Below the pieces are notes generated by a model. That model was given only the letters and a program-made list of their open reading frames with translations, made no database searches and was not told the origin of the DNA. This document shows positions 1 through 5,468 of a stretch of DNA of 9,845 bases, in pieces. Position 1 is the first letter of the stretch. Every line of letters starts with the position of its first letter. This DNA is from Candidatus Heimdallarchaeota archaeon (lineage in GTDB: Archaea > Asgardarchaeota > Heimdallarchaeia > Heimdallarchaeales > Kariarchaeaceae): contig JAOUKW010000136.1 in assembly GCA_029882335.1 (NCBI GenBank), positions 1 through 9,845 of the forward strand, given 5' to 3'. Both the position numbers and the translations under genes were made by a program.

Positions 1-47
1 ATAAATCTTAATGAACTACTTTTTTCCATTTTTTGTTTTTCATCCAT
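1..47 (-). CDS. Possible N-terminal fragment of a gene leaving the left edge
   Basis: Reading leftward from an ATG at 47, fifteen codons stay open to the window edge and give the hydrophilic start MDEKQKMEKSSSLRF. A TATA-like A/T stretch (complement of 67-80, centred near 74) lies about 27 nt upstream, the distance seen for other starts here that look leaderless. There is no Shine-Dalgarno sequence. The fragment is too short for family assignment, and fifteen open codons in AT-rich DNA can occur by chance. The support is the promoter spacing and the protein-like composition. Confidence 0.35.
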   Translation of the reverse strand, partial: MDEKQKMEKSSSLRF

Positions 48-295
48 GCCCCATACTATACAAAGCATAGTTAAAAAATATTATGTTCAAATTAACTAGT
101 TTAGCAATGTAAAATAATAATTTATCCTAAAAAATAATACTAGGTTGAAATATTGACAACAAATTAAAAAGTTGAATTAATAAACAGTGTTTCTTATGTA
201 AATATATTTCTACATAGAGTACAGATGAATTATATTAAATATCATTTGATATGAGAAGAAATTCCCTATTAACATTATTATAGTAAGTTTTTACT
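48..295. other. Non-coding stretch downstream of polB
   Basis: This 248-bp AT-rich spacer lies between the polymerase stop codon and the candidate gene at the left edge. I see no convincing gene in it. Two A-runs on the plus strand (about 73-78 and 129-134) read as T-runs on the minus strand. They could act as archaeal oligo-T terminators for polB, and the first also overlaps the TATA-like box of the left-edge candidate. No hairpin precedes them, and none is needed for archaeal termination. Confidence 0.4.
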
Positions 296-2890
296 TTAGA
301 AAAAATGAGTTAACTCTGTATGAGAGTTCATTTCCTGAATGAAATTCAAACCCATGGTCTCAAATAATTGTCCAAATATTTTTTGAAACATCTTGTAATA
401 ATGATCAAAGTCAATTCGATTGTAATTAGATAGATTTTCTATACGTGTAACTCTAGCTTTGATTATGTTCCCTTTTGGAAAATATCTAAATAAAGAGGTT
501 TTTACAGTTACATCGAATGATTTTACGTTTATAATATTAAATTGAGATCCTTGAGTAATATCTGATCCAAAGTCATCATTTATTTCTTGAAAAGCAATTT
601 GTATTGCTAATGATTTGGCAGTATATTCACTGAATGGTTTATTCAATGAGACAAGATATGATAGTTCAGTTAGTTCTACCTTTCCATGTTTCAATTGGTT
701 TAATGCATTTCTAATAAGAGAAATCATGCTTTGCTTCGCTATATGGAACGATTCCTGATCATGTACATCAAGAAATAAATCAGATACCTTTCTGAATAGA
801 TTTTTAAAAAATAAAGGTGTAGTTGATTTTTTTATTTGCAATCCTTTTACGACAATCTTTCTATCTTCAGTCACACCGAAATAATTCTTTTTTCGATTGG
901 AGAGACAAAGGAAGTTGAATTGATAATCGATGGTCAATGGAATACCTACATTGATAATTGACCAAAGTTCAAGTTTAGTGAAATACGAATGATTTTTATC
1001 TTTAGGTCTTAATAGAAATATAGAATCGGTATCCCCATAAATTACTTTTATACCTGATGAAGATGCCATTTCTTTGGATTGTCCAAGAAGGTAACGTGAA
1101 TAGGCAGTAGTGGATTCTGCTACAGGTGGACAGAATAAATGGAATGTTTCTGCACCGAAGACACCATAAGAAGCATTAATTAAAACTTTCAATGATGATT
1201 GTATGGTATCATATAATATTTTTTGATCTTTATCATTTACTTCTTTAATTAATGGTTTGTAAAATTTGACTCGCAATTCCCTGATGAATCCAAGAAATAT
1301 TGCTGTAATTCCTCTTTTTATACGACAAACATGATGACCGACTTCTGGGATCTTATTATTTTTACATATGTCATGACTACAGTTCATTGTTTCGTAAGAT
1401 AAATTTTTTAATTTTATCACAGAAGGATAAAGGGATGCAAAATCAGCAACATCCACACCAAAGTAAGTGCCAGGCATTGGATTTAATACGATAGCTCCTT
1501 TAAATTGTTTACCAGTTATGGTGGCATCTGATTTAAATGAACCAGAAGCCCTCATTATTTCTTTTTTTGAAGGAAGTATTGCATTCATTCTTGCATGTTC
1601 ATAAGCGAATAAATTGAGTACATATTTGGATATTGGAGACCGATTTACAAAGGTGATTGATAATTTTGCAACTCTCATTAAAATTATCATGAGATTTAAT
1701 GTTAGATTATTGGAAAAAGATGTTAGTAAGAATGTTAATTCCACGTCTCTACTTGAATAAGTTACAATTTCTTCTCGTGTCATTTCATCAAACCATTTAG
1801 TTTTGGCAATTTTTTTGTATCCGAGTAATGCTTCCGATATTGTATCTAATGATGAATCAGCATATTTACCATTAAATGCATAGATGCGTATGGCATTATT
1901 GGAAAAAAAACGGTATAGATCTAAATGAATTGAGTTTTTAAAATGATATGAAGGTTTATTTGATTGATAATGGCCTTCTACAATATTACAAGTGATATTT
2001 AGTTTTTCACATCGAGTTAGAATATATTTCAAATCAAAATTATCTCCATTAAAAGATAATATCATAGGGTAGGTTTCTAAATATTTCATTGCATGGATTA
2101 TCATTTGTCTCTCTGATGGATACGCATATATAGAAGGTGAATAACCAAGGGTCATTTTTATTTGCTCTTTTTGTGATTTTGTTGGCTCTAGTCCAAACAT
2201 GAATAAAACACTTTGGTATTCTGAATCAAATGTAGCAATAACACTGATTGGATATTCTGCTTTTTCTGGTAATGGAAATTTTTCTCTTGCAGATATTACT
2301 TCAATATCAAATGCTATACGTCGTAAATTTGGAATTTTTTGATTTAATACTGGTGTATAAAGCATGGCTAAGTTTACCACATCTTGATGCTCACCTAAAA
2401 ATTTGCTTTTAAGTGATTTTTCCAACATTTCATCTTTTAGGAGATCATACGTTAACGGGTGTGATGTATTCGTTGGTTGTAGAGAAATGATAGAGCCAGG
2501 TATTAGTTGTTTTCTTTGAAAATACCTTAATTCTTTCGATGCAGAGGTATTAACAAATGCATAATTCTTTCGCAATTGTTTATCGAATTTTAATTTATCA
2601 CTAACAACTTCAGAAATTATTTCTTCATTTCCGGATAATAGATTTTTCATAGTATGTATTAAAATAGGATAATCACTCAAGGAAGAGGATACTTCCCCCT
2701 TAATTAGAAAATGTTCTACAATCGTTCGATCATGCCATTGGAATAATTGATTTGTGAATAAATTATACAGAATAACAGCATATCCCTTGTAATTTGGTAG
2801 CCAATAGCCATCAAGAATTAGAAACCTATTCATTGTTGGATTTGCTTTTATGAAATCTACTGCTGAATCAATTCCTATCCATGCGTCCAC
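296..2890 (-). CDS. polB: Replicative family B DNA polymerase, PolB1 type
   Basis: A complete 864-aa DNA-dependent DNA polymerase with 3'-5' proofreading, expected to act at the replication fork. Exonuclease motifs are intact: Exo I FDIEV (D195, E197), Exo II NGDNFD (D286), Exo III YSSRD (Y378, D382). The polymerase motifs are also intact: A DFASLYPS (D483), B KVLINASYG (568-576), C YGDTDS (D620, D622), and KKNYFG (667-672) in the palm/thumb. The stretches around SYETM, GITAIFLGFIRELRV, GVFGAETF and RKKNYFGV follow crenarchaeal PolB1 rather than euryarchaeal PolB3. Length is close to Sulfolobus PolB1 (about 880 aa). The last eight residues, HTELTHFF, resemble a PCNA-interacting (PIP) box with His in place of Gln. 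The start is GTG: an in-frame stop lies two codons upstream, no Shine-Dalgarno is present, and a TATA box is centred about 26 nt upstream. The next in-frame ATG is codon 20, just before the conserved N-terminal domain, and cannot be excluded. All catalytic residues are present, so it should be active. Confidence 0.96.
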   Translation of the reverse strand: MDAWIGIDSAVDFIKANPTMNRFLILDGYWLPNYKGYAVILYNLFTNQLFQWHDRTIVEHFLIKGEVSSSLSDYPILIHTMKNLLSGNEEIISEVVSDKLKFDKQLRKNYAFVNTSASKELRYFQRKQLIPGSIISLQPTNTSHPLTYDLLKDEMLEKSLKSKFLGEHQDVVNLAMLYTPVLNQKIPNLRRIAFDIEVISAREKFPLPEKAEYPISVIATFDSEYQSVLFMFGLEPTKSQKEQIKMTLGYSPSIYAYPSERQMIIHAMKYLETYPMILSFNGDNFDLKYILTRCEKLNITCNIVEGHYQSNKPSYHFKNSIHLDLYRFFSNNAIRIYAFNGKYADSSLDTISEALLGYKKIAKTKWFDEMTREEIVTYSSRDVELTFLLTSFSNNLTLNLMIILMRVAKLSITFVNRSPISKYVLNLFAYEHARMNAILPSKKEIMRASGSFKSDATITGKQFKGAIVLNPMPGTYFGVDVADFASLYPSVIKLKNLSYETMNCSHDICKNNKIPEVGHHVCRIKRGITAIFLGFIRELRVKFYKPLIKEVNDKDQKILYDTIQSSLKVLINASYGVFGAETFHLFCPPVAESTTAYSRYLLGQSKEMASSSGIKVIYGDTDSIFLLRPKDKNHSYFTKLELWSIINVGIPLTIDYQFNFLCLSNRKKNYFGVTEDRKIVVKGLQIKKSTTPLFFKNLFRKVSDLFLDVHDQESFHIAKQSMISLIRNALNQLKHGKVELTELSYLVSLNKPFSEYTAKSLAIQIAFQEINDDFGSDITQGSQFNIINVKSFDVTVKTSLFRYFPKGNIIKARVTRIENLSNYNRIDFDHYYKMFQKIFGQLFETMGLNFIQEMNSHTELTHFF

Positions 2891-2911
2891 AATTTAATAT
2901 TATCGAAATTC

Positions 2912-2919
2912 TTTATAAA
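2912..2919 (-). promoter_or_regulatory. TATA box of polB
   Basis: TTTATAAA centred about 25.5 nt before the GTG of polB is exactly placed for a leaderless transcript starting at or next to the GTG. It overlaps the stop codon of the small upstream ORF (TAA at 2913-2915), so transcription of the small ORF would run through the polB promoter. The call rests on sequence and spacing only. Confidence 0.6.
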
Positions 2920-3056
2920 TAAAACAAATAGCAAATTATTTTACTTATTTGCATACATTCTATCGTTATTGTATTTATACATTCATCGTTATGTACACAT
3001 TCTGGAAAGATTTTTTCTGGTAAAATTCTAGATTCATAATGATAATGTTGATTCAT
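2913..3056 (-). CDS. Small ORF of 47 codons upstream of polB, unknown function
   Basis: This small ORF starts MNQHYHYESR and contains four cysteines (C20, C26, C34, C42). It ends in the hydrophobic stretch IICYLFYL, which could be a very short membrane or packing segment. AGGAAG lies 7 nt before the ATG, and a TATATAA-type box lies about 31 nt upstream. If transcription starts about 26 nt from that box, the AGGAAG would not be in the transcript, so initiation could be leaderless instead. The stop is 22 nt before the polB GTG, in a different frame, so it is not a missed N-terminus of the polymerase. A second copy of its start region occurs at 3367-3391 and leads into a reading frame interrupted at codon 3. 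I do not recognise a family. A spaced-cysteine metal site is possible but speculative, and it could also be a non-translated leader. Confidence 0.45.
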   Translation of the reverse strand: MNQHYHYESRILPEKIFPECVHNDECINTITIECMQISKIICYLFYL

Positions 3057-3069
3057 TTTTTACTTCCTA
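3045..3069 (-). repeat. RBS-plus-start module, copy 1
   Basis: On the minus strand this segment holds AGGAAG, an A-rich spacer and ATGAATCAACAT, the start of the 47-codon ORF. It matches 23 of 25 bases of a second copy at 3367-3391, including 18 consecutive identical bases (3052-3069 versus 3374-3391). The two mismatches are adjacent (TC here, CT in copy 2). Confidence 0.8.
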
Positions 3070-3083
3070 AAATTGTTTTTGGT

Positions 3084-3091
3084 TTATATAA
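3084..3091 (-). promoter_or_regulatory. TATA box of the small ORF
   Basis: TTATATAA is the best TATA-box match in the divergent intergenic region. Its centre lies about 31 nt before the ATG at 3056, predicting transcription from about 3060-3062 with almost no leader. TTATATAA reads the same on both strands; I orient it leftward by its distance to the minus-strand ORF. Confidence 0.55.
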
Positions 3092-3162
3092 GACTATTTT
3101 TTATCTATTGATTGTTAATTATTATAGATTATTATTTTAGCAAATTTAAATATTGCATATTC

Positions 3163-3192
3163 TTGATGTTTCATGGCGATTCTCAACATCAA
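3163..3192. repeat. Inverted repeat in the divergent control region
   Basis: TTGATGTT (3163-3170) and AACATCAA (3185-3192) form a perfect 8-bp dyad around a 14-nt centre. The arms are 22 bp apart start to start, about two helical turns, which would suit a dimeric regulator binding one face of the DNA. It could also fold as a weak hairpin in RNA. It lies between the small-ORF module and the 542-aa gene. Confidence 0.5.
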
Positions 3193-3221
3193 TATTTTTC
3201 AATATAAAAACATCTGATGCC

Positions 3222-3256
3222 GAATAGTTTCGATATGTTATGAATACTTTCGCTAT
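3222..3256. repeat. Tandem 15-bp direct repeat
   Basis: GAATAGTTTCGATAT (3222-3236) and GAATACTTTCGCTAT (3242-3256) match at 13 of 15 positions and start 20 bp apart, close to two helical turns. A further CATCTGAT occurs at 3211-3218 and again at 3274-3281, flanking the pair. This looks like an operator cluster in the polB/542-aa divergent region. No coding frame explains it. Confidence 0.5.
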
Positions 3257-3315
3257 ATTAAAAATATATTAACCATCTGATCATAGGTATTAGACGGATA
3301 TTTGATAAAACTAAA

Positions 3316-3378
3316 TTATTGTATTTCAGTAGTTTTTATACCAATATTTTGAGAGTAGTCAAATTCATGTTAGTTCAT
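3316..3378 (-). pseudogene. Interrupted second copy of the small ORF
   Basis: Copy 2 of the start module leads into ATG AAC TAA CAT, where the intact copy has ATG AAT CAA CAT, so codon 3 is TAA instead of CAA. Reading past the stop gives HEFDYSQNIGIKTTEIQ and then another TAA at 3316-3318. Aligned without gaps to the intact ORF, M1, N2, H4 and S9 agree, after which similarity is lost. I read it as a decayed duplicate of the small gene. Alternatively, only the promoter/start module was duplicated, as a binding site, and nothing was ever encoded here. A weaker TATA-like TTTAATTT (complement of 3406-3413) sits at the same offset as in copy 1. Confidence 0.3.
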
Positions 3379-3391
3379 TTTTTACTTCCTA
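3367..3391 (-). repeat. RBS-plus-start module, copy 2
   Basis: This is a direct repeat of 3045-3069, with its start 322 bp from copy 1. It keeps AGGAAG, the A-run and the ATG, and has one adjacent pair of changes that creates TAA at codon 3. Conservation of the RBS and start rather than of downstream sequence suggests either a decayed gene copy or a repeated protein-binding site. Confidence 0.8.
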
Positions 3392-3422
3392 TATTTATTT
3401 CTAATAAATTAAACAAATGATT

Positions 3423-3441
3423 TAATAATACATTAGTATTT
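3423..3441. promoter_or_regulatory. Shared 19-bp element, copy A
   Basis: This copy matches 17 of 19 bases of 5293-5311, which lies upstream of the other plus-strand regulator gene. Both copies centre on an imperfect palindrome of the form TAATAAT-RC-ATTAKTA. Copy A lies about 67 bp before the ATG of the 542-aa gene, upstream of its likely TATA region, where an activator or repressor could bind. Confidence 0.4.
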
Positions 3442-3483
3442 GTCTGAAATCGTTGTTTTCATAAAAGTATAGTAATTATTTTG

Positions 3484-3507
3484 TCCCGACCGAAAAAACG
3501 GGGTTAA
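3484..3507 (+). promoter_or_regulatory. GC-rich start-proximal segment of the 542-aa gene
   Basis: This small island of G and C lies directly before the ATG at 3508. CCCG (3485-3488) can pair with CGGG (3499-3502), or CCG (3490-3492) with CGG (3499-3501) around six A residues. GGGG at 3500-3503 is a weak Shine-Dalgarno candidate 4 nt from the ATG. Upstream, TAATTATT (3473-3480) is a moderate TATA candidate centred about 31 nt from the start. The hairpin could mask the start region or be an operator; which one is not decided by the sequence. Confidence 0.35.
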
Positions 3508-5136
3508 ATGAATGCATATGTATACATAATGAGTAACCTAACAGATCAATTACACCAAAAATATATCGATGAAAATTTCAGTTTAATCGATAATTCAACA
3601 GTTGAGAAATCATCATATTCCTATCTCAAAATATCAACTAAGGAAGATTCAAAAAGATTGCGTCTTATTAAGTATATTAAAGAAAATGGAACGATAAAAA
3701 TAAATAAAAGTTGGAACCTATACTCTTTCTCCCTGGATCAACTAGAGGCAATAATCGAATTTGGTGATCCAAGAGCATTTGTCGAACAGGAATATGATTA
3801 TAGGCCATCTTTTTACAACAATAATGATTTTCCAAAAACTTCTTATGAAGTTTTATATAAATCGAAAAATACAAGAATAGATATGGATAAGAAAGTGGCT
3901 TTCAAATTAGGCGGATTTACTATGATGAATAACATTTCAAAAGCAAGTCCTGTGGATACACAGGAAAAGCAAAGAAAAAAATTACTTTCCATATTAAACA
4001 CCTTACCTTATGAATATAAACAAGTAATTAATGAAATAGATCAAATTTACCTGGATAATTTTCTTGATTTATTTCATTCAAATTACCAATCAACTCAAAT
4101 TAAATTGTTGGTACCATTAATTATAGAGATAGCGAAATCAATGAATTTAGTATTCCACAATAAAGAAATAAGTAAATTATTGAATATTTCAAATAAAGGC
4201 TATCTCAAGAATAAACAAACCTTAATTGATTCTGGAATATTAAATCTAAAACATAATCAAGTAGAAGGTACATTTAACGATGATATATTTGAAACATTAA
4301 AAATTTCAAGTATTAATCGATTATATCATTTATTACAAAATAATATATTAGAACCCAGTATAATTCATGATATTCGTAATTTAATAGATGACTTATTTGA
4401 AAATTTGGATATAATGGAAAAATTGAAACATTTTGAATTTAAAGATTATATTATACCATTGGTAGCAATTTATCTAGTCGAAAATTTTGATAATAAAAGA
4501 CGATTACAGTTGTGTAAATCACTAATTACAGATAATAGTATTCGTTATGAATCATTAGTTAAAAGATTTTACAATGCAGTTTCTATTGTTACAGAAATAC
4601 TGGACAATGAAGTAATTGAATTCAAAGTTAACACAAATCTAAATAACGCAGATACAGTTTTATCAAACCCAGAAGTAAGAATGAATAACATGCCCTCCAA
4701 TAACACCTGCAATAGCACAGAAGTTTTTTCGTCAATTAATGGAATTTCAGATTTTCCTTCCATAGAATTGAATTATACATCAACCATCAAGCAATTTAAT
4801 CAGATGAATTTACTTCTGGAGAAAACAAAGCAGAGTAATATAATAGGTGGAAAAAAAGATTTAATATCAGATATATTTTCAGATAATTATACGGTGAATA
4901 CACCTCAATCATCGATCCATCCAATGTTGGTATTCTCATCCATTATTACTTCACTTTCTATTAAAAATAAGGATATTCAAAAGATACAAAATTTTATTAA
5001 TAAAATTATTACTCACAATCAAAAGCATGACAATTCAAAGATAAATAGCTATAAGATTCAAGATTATTCAGGTGATAAAGAATATAAAATACATACAAAA
5101 TTCTCAAATTTTGAATTAATTCAATGTTGTATTTAG
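3508..5136 (+). CDS. Probable divergent TFIIB-like (double cyclin fold) protein without zinc ribbon
   Basis: A 542-aa soluble protein. Residues 160-245 and 265-365 look like two successive cyclin-type repeats as in archaeal TFB. The first runs from LPYEYKQVINEI through LLVPLIIEIAKSMNLVFHNK to an HTH-like end, EISKLLNISNKGYLKNK. The second has IPLVAIYLVENFDNKRRLQLC followed by SLVKRFYNAVSIV, matching the TFB pattern of a packed helix, basic residues and a final helix. A GDPRAF segment (86-91) upstream is faintly like the B-linker motif of TFB. The cysteine zinc ribbon that recruits RNA polymerase is absent. Instead the N-terminus (1-85) is charged and unrecognised, and the C-terminus (about 370-542) is Asn/Ser-rich and probably disordered. 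If correct, it could bind TBP-promoter complexes without recruiting polymerase in the usual way. The start at 3508 is preferred; codon 8 is another ATG. It is transcribed away from polB and followed by a second regulator gene. The family call is from pattern only and is moderate. Confidence 0.5.
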   Translation: MNAYVYIMSNLTDQLHQKYIDENFSLIDNSTVEKSSYSYLKISTKEDSKRLRLIKYIKENGTIKINKSWNLYSFSLDQLEAIIEFGDPRAFVEQEYDYRPSFYNNNDFPKTSYEVLYKSKNTRIDMDKKVAFKLGGFTMMNNISKASPVDTQEKQRKKLLSILNTLPYEYKQVINEIDQIYLDNFLDLFHSNYQSTQIKLLVPLIIEIAKSMNLVFHNKEISKLLNISNKGYLKNKQTLIDSGILNLKHNQVEGTFNDDIFETLKISSINRLYHLLQNNILEPSIIHDIRNLIDDLFENLDIMEKLKHFEFKDYIIPLVAIYLVENFDNKRRLQLCKSLITDNSIRYESLVKRFYNAVSIVTEILDNEVIEFKVNTNLNNADTVLSNPEVRMNNMPSNNTCNSTEVFSSINGISDFPSIELNYTSTIKQFNQMNLLLEKTKQSNIIGGKKDLISDIFSDNYTVNTPQSSIHPMLVFSSIITSLSIKNKDIQKIQNFINKIITHNQKHDNSKINSYKIQDYSGDKEYKIHTKFSNFELIQCCI

Positions 5137-5292
5137 AAATAGAATTTCATCTAGAGAATCCGTCTTTAGAAAGTAAATTTAACATTTAACAAATTTTGTA
5201 AATAGTGAATTATTTTAGATTAAAGATCTTTAGAATGCAATTATTGTAAATATTGAAATACAATCAATTGAAAATGGTATAAATAAATAAGT

Positions 5293-5311
5293 TAATAATG
5301 CATTATTATTT
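5293..5311. promoter_or_regulatory. Shared 19-bp element, copy B, with 16-bp perfect palindrome
   Basis: TAATAATGCATTATTA (5293-5308) is perfectly self-complementary and extends into a 19-bp match (17/19) with 3423-3441 upstream of the 542-aa gene. It lies about 70-90 bp upstream of the TATA candidate of the double Lrp-like gene. A dimeric transcription factor controlling both plus-strand genes is the simplest reading, though the AT-rich background raises the chance level. Confidence 0.45.
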
Positions 5312-5381
5312 AGCAAATTATAATTTATATTCATCTTTCATAGTTAAAACTCACACAATATTTAATAAAAATGAATGATGG

Positions 5382-5389
5382 CATATAAG
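5382..5389 (+). promoter_or_regulatory. TATA box candidate of the double Lrp-like gene
   Basis: CATATAAG predicts a transcription start near 5412 and a leader of about 57 nt. That leader would contain the ribosome binding site, unlike the minus-strand genes of this window. A second candidate (AATATTTAATAAAA, around 5357-5370) is possible. Confidence 0.4.
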
Positions 5390-5407
5390 TTAGAGTGATT
5401 ATTGGTG

Positions 5408-5428
5408 TTGAGAATTATTCTAATAATT
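5408..5428. promoter_or_regulatory. Candidate autoregulatory operator at the transcription start
   Basis: Two overlapping dyads occur here: AGAAT-T-ATTCT (5411-5421) and AATTATT-CT-AATAATT (5413-5428). The 15-mer at 5408-5422 agrees at 13 of 15 positions with the degenerate bacterial Lrp consensus YAGHAWATTWTDCTR, as I recall it. It sits on the start predicted from the TATA box at 5382-5389, where a bound Lrp-like protein would block initiation. The agreement is weaker evidence than it looks, because the consensus is degenerate and AT-rich. Confidence 0.4.
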
Positions 5429-5453
5429 GGTCTGTAATTCTGATTAATATTTT

Positions 5454-5460
5454 GGAGGTG
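5454..5460 (+). promoter_or_regulatory. Strong Shine-Dalgarno for the GTG at 5469
   Basis: GGAGGTG ends 8 nt before the GTG and fixes that start. An ATG at 5464 lies closer but is followed at once by TAG, so it cannot be the gene start; the TAG shares its last G with the GTG. This is the only textbook ribosome binding site among the large genes here. Confidence 0.85.
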
Positions 5461-5468
5461 GTGATGTA

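Larger units (their letters stand above)
5137..5468 (+). other. Non-coding control region between the two plus-strand genes
   Basis: This 332-bp stretch has no credible ORF. It holds a 12-bp perfect palindrome TAAAGATCTTTA (5221-5232), a 16-bp palindrome (5293-5308) inside the shared 19-bp element, a TATA candidate (5382-5389), a dyad near the predicted transcription start (5408-5428) and a strong ribosome binding site (5454-5460). No clear T-run terminator follows the 542-aa gene. Confidence 0.6.

Noticed and set aside
17..40. T-runs on the plus strand as a terminator for an upstream plus-strand gene
   Set aside because: No plus-strand gene is visible to the left, and the same bases encode lysines of the minus-strand candidate at 1-47. 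It cannot be decided from this window.
1..99. Plus-strand frame open from the window edge for 32 codons
   Set aside because: It is short and competes with the opposite-strand candidate that has promoter-like spacing. Being open at the edge is weak evidence in AT-rich DNA.
2891..3056. Small ORF as a frameshifted N-terminal extension of PolB
   Set aside because: It is in a different frame with its own stop. PolB already aligns in length with PolB1 from its GTG, and the GTG has its own TATA box.
3163..3281. Possible CRISPR-like repeat array
   Set aside because: There are only two imperfect 15-bp units, with a 5-bp gap and no regular spacers or cas genes.
3052..3391. Direct 18-bp repeats flanking about 300 bp as ends of a mobile element or attachment sites
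   Set aside because: There are no terminal inverted repeats, target duplications, integrase or transposase. The repeats contain an RBS and start codon, which a duplicated small gene or start module explains better.
3677..3874. 65-codon open frame on the minus strand
   Set aside because: It lies wholly inside the 542-aa gene on the opposite strand, has no promoter or ribosome binding site, and looks like a composition shadow.
4569..4763. 64-codon open frame on the minus strand
   Set aside because: It is opposite the Asn/Ser-rich tail of the 542-aa gene, with no start signals; it is treated as a shadow.
5221..5232. Palindrome TAAAGATCTTTA as a terminator of the 542-aa gene
   Set aside because: The perfect palindrome has no loop and no following T-run, so it is more likely a chance or protein-binding site.
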